Both the position numbers and the translations under genes were made by a program. The notes below the pieces were generated by a model. The model made no database searches, was not told the origin of the DNA, and saw nothing but the letters and a program-made list of their open reading frames with translations. From an uncultured Rikenellaceae bacterium (lineage in GTDB: Bacteria; Bacteroidota; Bacteroidia; Bacteroidales; Rikenellaceae), in the NCBI GenBank assembly GCA_947054185.1, contig CAMRVW010000072.1, forward strand, positions 1 through 10,851: 10,851 bases of DNA, written 5' to 3'. Below, one piece after another: positions 6,173 through 10,851 of this stretch; the stretch's first letter is position 1; the number at the start of each line of letters is the position of its first letter.

Positions 6173-7699
6173 ATGGATATAGACCTCAGATTTCCCGACA
6201 GCGAAAAGATATACGTCACCGCACCCGATAGCGACATAAAGGTGGGCATGCGCCGCCTTGCGCTTCAAAACGGCGACAGCATAACCCTTTACGACACCAC
6301 AGGGGCGTATACCGACCCCGGGATCGACACCACCTGCGGCCTGCCCAAGGTCAGAGCCGCATGGAACGACAGCCGCACCGACTCGTCCGAGGGCTTCCAC
6401 ACACAGCTGTGGTATGCCAAACGGGGCATAATAACGCCAGAGATGCGATATGTGGCCACCCGCGAAAATCAGGGTGCCGCCGGCGATAATGCCATCACCG
6501 CAGAGCAGGTATGCCGCGACATAGCCGCAGGGTATGCCGTGTTGCCATCCAACCGTATGCATCCCGAGTGCGAACCCATGATCATCGGACCCCGTTACCT
6601 TGTCAAGATAAACGCCAACATAGGCAACTCGGCCCTCGGTTCAGACACCGAAGAGGAGACCCAAAAAGCCTTGTGGGCGATAAAATGGGGCGCCGACACC
6701 GTCATGGACCTTTCCACCGGCAAAAACATACACGCCACCCGCGAGTCAATATTGCGCGCCACCCCGGTCCCCATCGGCACCGTGCCCCTCTATCAGGCCC
6801 TTGAAAAGGCGGGAGGCAGGGTCGAAAACCTCACATGGGAGCTGTTTTACGACACCCTCGTCGAACAATGCGAACAGGGAGTCGACTATTTCACCATCCA
6901 CGCCGGACTGTTGCGCGAACACCTCGAGACAGCCACACGCCGCACCACAGGCATAGTGTCGCGAGGCGGCTCCATCATGGCCAAGTGGATGAGCCTCAAT
7001 GGCAAAGAAAACTTCGCATACACCCATTTCGAAGAGTTGTGCGAGCTTATGAAACGTTACGACGTGGCCTTCTCATTAGGCGACGGCCTGCGCCCCGGCT
7101 CTCTTGCCGACGCCAACGATGCCGCACAATTCGGCGAGCTCGACACGCTCGGACGCCTCCAGCAGATAGCGCTCTCGGCCGATGTGCAGACTATAATAGA
7201 GGGTCCCGGCCACGTGCCCATGCATCTTATAGGTGAAAACATGACGCGCCAGAAAGAGCAGTGCCACGGAGCGCCGTTCTATACGTTGGGGCCGCTTGTT
7301 AGCGACATAGGTGCAGGTTACGACCATATCACCTCTGCCATCGGCGGAGCCATGATAGCCTGGATGGGCACCTCCATGCTCTGTTATGTCACCTCTAAAG
7401 AGCACCTGTCGCTGCCCGACCGCGAAGATGTGCGCGAGGGAGTGGTAACCTTCAAACTGGCAGCCCACGCCGCCGACATAGCCAAAGGACACCCTGCCGC
7501 CATAGAACGCGACCATGCCATGAGCCGTGCCCGTTACGACTTCAGGTGGCGCGACCAGTTCAACCTGTCGCTCGACCCCGAAAAGGCGCGCGGTTATCAT
7601 GCCGAAATGATACGCAACACCGGCCACGACAACGAATTCTGCGCCATGTGCGGTCCCGATTTCTGCGCCATGCGCATAACCAAGTCAATAAAAAAATAA
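6173..7699 (+). CDS. thiC: Phosphomethylpyrimidine synthase (HMP-P synthase), compact form
   Basis: ThiC is the radical-SAM enzyme that rearranges 5-aminoimidazole ribotide into HMP phosphate, the pyrimidine half of thiamine. The 508-residue product has YDTTGAYTDP (40-49), RGIITPEM (84-91), INANIGNSA (146-154), SRGGSIMAKWM (263-273), SLGDGLRPGS (301-310), EGPGHVPMH (343-351) and GAGYDHITSAIGGA (380-393). The C-terminal cluster motif is C490-x2-C493-x4-C498. It is shorter than E. coli ThiC (631 residues). The N-terminal ThiC-associated region is minimal, and the stretch between the GLPKVR and RGIITPEM motifs (57-91) is compressed. All core motifs remain, so activity is expected. No TPP riboswitch is visible upstream; the other thiamine genes are not in the window. 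tyrS follows after 11 bases. The ATG at 6173 is the first in frame after the promoter. Confidence 0.96.
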   Translation: MDIDLRFPDSEKIYVTAPDSDIKVGMRRLALQNGDSITLYDTTGAYTDPGIDTTCGLPKVRAAWNDSRTDSSEGFHTQLWYAKRGIITPEMRYVATRENQGAAGDNAITAEQVCRDIAAGYAVLPSNRMHPECEPMIIGPRYLVKINANIGNSALGSDTEEETQKALWAIKWGADTVMDLSTGKNIHATRESILRATPVPIGTVPLYQALEKAGGRVENLTWELFYDTLVEQCEQGVDYFTIHAGLLREHLETATRRTTGIVSRGGSIMAKWMSLNGKENFAYTHFEELCELMKRYDVAFSLGDGLRPGSLADANDAAQFGELDTLGRLQQIALSADVQTIIEGPGHVPMHLIGENMTRQKEQCHGAPFYTLGPLVSDIGAGYDHITSAIGGAMIAWMGTSMLCYVTSKEHLSLPDREDVREGVVTFKLAAHAADIAKGHPAAIERDHAMSRARYDFRWRDQFNLSLDPEKARGYHAEMIRNTGHDNEFCAMCGPDFCAMRITKSIKK

Positions 7700-7710
7700 G
7701 ATAGTTACCG

Positions 7711-9006
7711 ATGAAAAAAAATTTTGTTGAAGAGCTCAAATGGCGTGGCATGATCCACGACATAATGCCCGGCACCGAAGAACAACTCGAAAAAGAGATG
7801 ACCACTGCCTATGTGGGTATCGACCCCACGGCCGACTCTCTGCACATAGGTCACCTTGTGAGCATCATGATAATGAAGCACTTCCAGGCCTCGGGTCACA
7901 AACCCATCATACTGGTCGGCGGCGCCACCGGCATGATAGGCGACCCCTCGGGCAAGTCGTTAGAGCGCAACCTGCTCGACGAAGAGACTCTGCGACACAA
8001 CCAGGAGTGCATCCGCCGCCAGCTCTCACGGCTCATCGACTTCGAGAGCGACGCCCCCAACGCTGCCGAGATGGTAAACAACTATGACTGGATGAAAGAA
8101 CAGACATTCCTGTCATTCATCCGCGACATAGGCAAGCTCATCACCGTCAACTATATGATGGCCAAAGACTCGGTAAAAAAACGCTTCAACGGCGAGGGCG
8201 ACGGCATGTCGTTCACAGAGTTCACATATCAGCTGGTGCAAGGCTTCGACTTCCTGACACTCTATCGCACCAAAAACTGCAAGTTGCAGATGGGCGGCTC
8301 AGACCAATGGGGCAACATCACCACCGGCACCGAACTTATACGTCGCAAGTGCGGCGGCGAGGCCTTTGCCATCACATGCCCTCTCATCAAAAAGTCTGAC
8401 GGCACCAAGTTCGGCAAAACCGAATCGGGCAATATATGGCTCGACGCCTCATACACATCGCCCTATAAGTTCTATCAATTCTGGCTCAATGTCTCTGACG
8501 AGGATGCAGAAAGCTATGTCAGAATATTCACCATGCTCGACCGTGACACCATCGAAAAATTGATAGAGGAACACCGCCGGGCTCCCCACCTTAGAGTGCT
8601 GCAAAAACGTCTGGCAGAAGAGGTCACCTGCATGATACACTCACGCGAGGAGTACGAAAAAGCGGTCGAGGCCTCAGCCATACTCTTCGGTGGCGCCACC
8701 ACCGACACCCTCCGCTCTTTGGACGAGACCACCCTGTTACAGGTGTTCGAAGGTGTCCCCACCTTCACCGTCGCAAAAGGCGACCTCGACGCCGGATTGC
8801 CTTTCTCTGTGCTAACCGCCGAGAAAGCCGCAATATTCGCATCCAAGGGCGAACTCAGACGTCTGGTGCAAGGCGGCGGCATCTCTCTCAACAAAGAGAA
8901 AATCGCCGACAGCGAAACCATAATCGCCTCATCGCACCTCATAGCAGACAAATATCTGCTCGTGCAGAAAGGCAAGAAAAACTATTACCTCATAAAAGCA
9001 GAATAA
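7711..9006 (+). CDS. tyrS: Tyrosyl-tRNA synthetase
   Basis: This class I synthetase attaches tyrosine to tRNA-Tyr. The product is 431 residues, the usual TyrS length. The Rossmann catalytic domain has HIGH exactly (45-48, in DPTADSLHIGHL). Tyrosine-site residues are Y34, Y173, Q177 and D180, in the contexts AYVGIDPT and YQLVQGFD. GGSDQWGNITTG (195-206) follows, and the KMSKS-equivalent loop is KFGKT (233-237), as in other bacterial TyrS. An alpha-helical anticodon-binding region (about 250-350) precedes a C-terminal S4 RNA-binding domain (about 365-425, GELRRLVQGGGISLN). The gene begins 11 bases after thiC with no terminator or promoter between, so it is probably expressed from the thiC promoter. 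A terminator follows at 9013-9050. I see no T-box or other tRNA-sensing leader. Confidence 0.97.
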   Translation: MKKNFVEELKWRGMIHDIMPGTEEQLEKEMTTAYVGIDPTADSLHIGHLVSIMIMKHFQASGHKPIILVGGATGMIGDPSGKSLERNLLDEETLRHNQECIRRQLSRLIDFESDAPNAAEMVNNYDWMKEQTFLSFIRDIGKLITVNYMMAKDSVKKRFNGEGDGMSFTEFTYQLVQGFDFLTLYRTKNCKLQMGGSDQWGNITTGTELIRRKCGGEAFAITCPLIKKSDGTKFGKTESGNIWLDASYTSPYKFYQFWLNVSDEDAESYVRIFTMLDRDTIEKLIEEHRRAPHLRVLQKRLAEEVTCMIHSREEYEKAVEASAILFGGATTDTLRSLDETTLLQVFEGVPTFTVAKGDLDAGLPFSVLTAEKAAIFASKGELRRLVQGGGISLNKEKIADSETIIASSHLIADKYLLVQKGKKNYYLIKAE

Positions 9007-9012
9007 TCAATC

Positions 9013-9050
9013 GTTTCGGTCACCTTACATGAAGAGTGGCCGAAACTTTT
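9013..9050 (+). terminator. Terminator after tyrS
   Basis: GTTTCGGTCAC (9013-9023) pairs with GTGGCCGAAAC (9036-9046) as an 11-pair stem with one U-G wobble and a 12-base loop. TTTT and further T-rich sequence follow. It begins 6 bases after the tyrS stop and separates tyrS from the ureohydrolase gene. Confidence 0.85.
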
Positions 9051-9097
9051 ACTTATTTCTCACATGAAAAGAGTTGTACGCCAAAACCCTGCACACC

Positions 9098-10144
9098 ATG
9101 ATAATAAACAACAACCTGTTCGATCCCAACGACATATCAGTCTCTAACGGCTGCTATTACGCCATGCCATACACGGCACAAGAGAGCGACCTGCTGTTGC
9201 TGTCAGTGCCCTGGGACGTCACCACCTCTTACCGCAAGGGCGCCTCGTCGGGCCCCGACGCCATTATTGAGGCCTCCGAGCAACTCGACCTTTACGACCA
9301 TCACTGCGGCAAACTATATCGACGCGGCATCGCCACCCTGCCCATCGACGAGAGCATCCTCGAAGACAGCCGCACATACCGCCGCGACGCCGAACGCATA
9401 ATAGCCCACCTTGCCGAGGGCGGCGACGTCAAAGGCGACATCGCGCGCCGCCTCGAAAAGATCAACACCGCCTCTGCCGAACTTAACGACAACATCTATC
9501 GCCTCACCCGCGAGCTTCTATCGAAAGGCAAACTCATCGGCCTTGTCGGAGGCGACCACAGCACCCCGCTCGGTTACATGCGCGCCATAGGCGACCACCA
9601 CGGCTCTTTCGGCATGCTCCACATAGACGCCCATGCCGACCTGCGCGACGCCTATGAGGGATTCACATACTCACACGCGTCCATCATGTACAACGCCCTG
9701 CGCGAAGTCAATGGACTTGCAAGCCTCACACAGGTGGCTGTGCGCGATTACTGCGAGGCCGAATTCTCCATCATAAAAAAAGAAGAACGCATCACCACAT
9801 TCTTCGACGCCGACATGTCGGAACGCCTCCTTACCGGCGACACATGGCAGGCTGTCTGCGCCGACATCATATCCACCCTGCCGGACAAAGTATATGTCAG
9901 CTTCGATATCGACGGCCTAAGCCCCGATAATTGCCCATCCACAGGTACGCCGGTGCCGGGAGGCCTGAACTTCAACCAGGCGGTATTCATGCTCGACATG
10001 TTAGCCAAAAGCGGACGCACCATCATCGGCTTCGACATGACAGAGGTGGTCCCCAACCCCGCCGACCCCACCGACCAATGGGATGCCAATGTCGGTGCCC
10101 GCCTGCTCTATAAGCTGTGCAACTTTACTCTTATGACCAACTAA
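9098..10144 (+). CDS. Agmatinase-family ureohydrolase (arginase superfamily)
   Basis: This enzyme of the manganese-dependent ureohydrolase superfamily releases urea from a guanidino compound. Agmatine (giving putrescine) is the likely substrate. With the ATG at 9098 it has 348 residues. All six expected metal ligands are present: H154 (GGDHS), D177, H179 and D181 (IDAHADLR), and D270 and D272 (SFDIDGLSPD). The third family signature, through P276, P280 and G289, is also intact. It is somewhat longer than the 306-residue E. coli SpeB because of a charged, probably helical insert around 85-140. An in-frame TTG at 9074 would add 8 residues; ATG is preferred. The gene follows the tyrS terminator, so it needs its own promoter, which I could not identify. 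Arginase, guanidinobutyrase and formimidoylglutamase remain possible. No arginine decarboxylase or hut gene is near. Confidence 0.85.
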   Translation: MIINNNLFDPNDISVSNGCYYAMPYTAQESDLLLLSVPWDVTTSYRKGASSGPDAIIEASEQLDLYDHHCGKLYRRGIATLPIDESILEDSRTYRRDAERIIAHLAEGGDVKGDIARRLEKINTASAELNDNIYRLTRELLSKGKLIGLVGGDHSTPLGYMRAIGDHHGSFGMLHIDAHADLRDAYEGFTYSHASIMYNALREVNGLASLTQVAVRDYCEAEFSIIKKEERITTFFDADMSERLLTGDTWQAVCADIISTLPDKVYVSFDIDGLSPDNCPSTGTPVPGGLNFNQAVFMLDMLAKSGRTIIGFDMTEVVPNPADPTDQWDANVGARLLYKLCNFTLMTN

Positions 10145-10171
10145 AACCGCTTTTTCCACACACATATATAA

Positions 10172-10206
10172 AGGTCGCGCTCCCCACACCGGCGCGACCT
10201 GCTTTT
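10172..10206 (+). terminator. Terminator after the ureohydrolase gene
   Basis: AGGTCGCGC (10172-10180) and GCGCGACCT (10192-10200) form a perfect 9-pair GC-rich stem with an 11-base loop, followed by GCTTTT. It lies 27 bases past the stop codon. Confidence 0.8.
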
Positions 10207-10455
10207 CATCACACACCCACCACGACGCATATTTCAGCCCGTAACAAAAATAAGCACACCAATAATCCGCGTCACCTTAATCGAAGCACACTCTCCCAAA
10301 TCTCACCTATTTCACTGAATCCCAGGCAATCAAAAAAGACCGTGCATCACTAACAGTCTAAATTAAACGAAATCACACATTTTCCTTGTCTCCGACATGT
10401 CGTCAAAAAGATGTCTGTGCCCCCCAAAGAAATCAAAGAACCAAAGTATTAATAT
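10207..10455. other. Gene-free spacer before the FISUMP fragment
   Basis: These roughly 250 bases contain no convincing gene or promoter. A 10-base perfect palindrome CGACATGTCG sits at 10393-10402. Read on the minus strand, the part next to the FISUMP stop is T/G-rich and includes a run of six G (10424-10429). Confidence 0.5.
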
Positions 10456-10722
10456 TTAGCGGACACAACGCACGCTATAACCGTAACGCTTATCGCTGGT
10501 ATTGGTCACGAGCAAACCGCTGCTATCAAACCACATGTAATACGCGGTATTAGAATTATACGCAACTGACGGCCAATAGTTGCCGTACGCACCCGGATTG
10601 CTGTTTAACAAACCGTCCGAGTTGCTGCGGTAACCGACAGCGGGAAACTCAACTGAATTAGAATATCTGTTTTCGCCAGCATGCTCCCGTGCCGGCAGGG
10701 CTTTGGCTCCGACAATATCTTG
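10456..10722 (-). pseudogene. Orphan C-terminal fragment of a FISUMP (C-type-lectin-like) domain
   Basis: The minus strand is open for 88 codons, ending at TAA (10456-10458) and bounded upstream by an in-frame TGA (10723-10725). From about residue 19 the peptide reads like the C terminus of FISUMP/DUF1566-type domains. It has FPAVGYRSNSDG (26-37), YGNYWPSVAYNSNTAYYMWF (46-65), DSSG (66-69) and the terminal YGYSVRCVR. The aromatic pattern Y-W-x4-Y-x4-AYYMWF followed by VRCVR is characteristic. The first about 18 residues do not look like the family, and no ATG precedes the conserved part. No signal peptide, lipobox or N-terminal half of the domain is present. Codon choice (GCG, CGT, TTG, TTA) also differs from the GCC/CGC/CTG-rich genes to the left. 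It may be a decayed gene, a silent donor cassette, or the end of a gene broken upstream. FISUMP assignment is from recalled patterns. Confidence 0.6.
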
Positions 10723-10815
10723 TCACAAGGTTTTGCCCCGAGGTTTTTGTCTGCATTTGCTGTACCGACTGTTTTTGTGCTTAGTAATTTTTGCTCACAG
10801 TTTTTTGCTCCGACA
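10701..10815. repeat. T-rich degenerate short-repeat tract next to the FISUMP fragment
   Basis: On the plus strand, short units of three to six T followed by G and then a C-containing stretch begin at 10702, 10731, 10744, 10756, 10772, 10788 and 10801. Spacing is mostly 12-16 bases. The outer units share GCTCCGACA (10706-10714 and 10807-10815). Read on the minus strand in another frame, the tract encodes a Lys/Cys-rich peptide with recurrent GAKxC and KPC groups. Whether any of it is translated is unknown. Confidence 0.45.
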
Positions 10816-10851
10816 GGGCGGCGAGGCACGAGCCGCAACGGGCCGACCCTC

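Noticed and set aside
7076..7627. A 183-codon minus-strand open frame opposite thiC
   Set aside because: It is antisense to a fully conserved thiC, has no promoter, and its Gly/Val/His-rich composition is that of a shadow frame.
8514..8975. A 153-codon minus-strand open frame opposite tyrS
   Set aside because: It is a shadow of conserved tyrS sequence with no recognisable domain.
9064..9066. ATG at 9064 as the ureohydrolase start
   Set aside because: It is out of frame with the ureohydrolase; only TTG 9074 and ATG 9098 are in frame.
10117..10353. A 78-codon plus-strand open frame at the end of the ureohydrolase gene
   Set aside because: It overlaps the ureohydrolase 3' end and runs through the terminator stem. 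Its Thr/His/Asn-rich composition is that of AT-rich spacer.
10605..10838. A 77-codon minus-strand open frame (Lys/Cys-rich) overlapping the FISUMP fragment
   Set aside because: It is not reported as a gene. It begins inside a low-complexity repeat tract and its last part is the wrong frame of the FISUMP sequence. It is kept only as an observation.
10207..10851. Complete diversity-generating retroelement
   Set aside because: No reverse transcriptase, accessory gene or template repeat is visible; only a possible target-like domain end is present.

Overview
The window looks like a piece of a Bacteroidales (Bacteroidota) chromosome of moderate GC content. Three things point there. Several genes have promoters of the Bacteroidota primary-sigma type (TTTG, about 20 bases, then TAnnTTTG). 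Shine-Dalgarno sites are essentially absent. The FabI, TonB and FISUMP-type sequences also have the character of that phylum. A family such as Muribaculaceae is possible but not demonstrated.

The left half (1-6000) is transcribed leftward. From the left there is an AT-rich spacer with a promoter for a gene outside the window. Next come recG (171-2288) and a TonB-like energy transducer (2325-3614) 36 bases upstream of it, probably co-transcribed. A perfect-stem terminator at 3725-3762 then ends the fabI transcript (3778-4632). Beyond that lie a Bax inhibitor-1 family membrane protein (4868-5566) and a stand-alone TfoX N-terminal domain protein (5682-5996).

Around 6000-6170 there is a divergent promoter region. 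Its rightward arm drives thiC (6173-7699) and tyrS (7711-9006), 11 bases apart and ending at a terminator (9013-9050). After that comes an agmatinase-family ureohydrolase (9098-10144) with its own terminator (10172-10206). thiC encodes a compact protein and its leader has no room for a TPP riboswitch.

The right edge (10207-10851) differs in character. It is a gene-poor spacer followed by an orphan C-terminal fragment of a FISUMP-type (C-type-lectin-like) domain on the minus strand. The fragment has no start codon, an in-frame stop cuts it off upstream, and a T-rich degenerate repeat tract borders it. This is the only clearly accessory part of the window and the best candidate for something unusual, such as a silent or variable surface-domain cassette.

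Otherwise the genes are housekeeping or metabolic: replication-fork repair, outer-membrane energy transduction, fatty-acid elongation, thiamine pyrimidine synthesis, tyrosyl-tRNA charging and guanidino-compound hydrolysis. They do not form a single pathway. I see no CRISPR array, tRNA, rRNA, transposase or phage gene.
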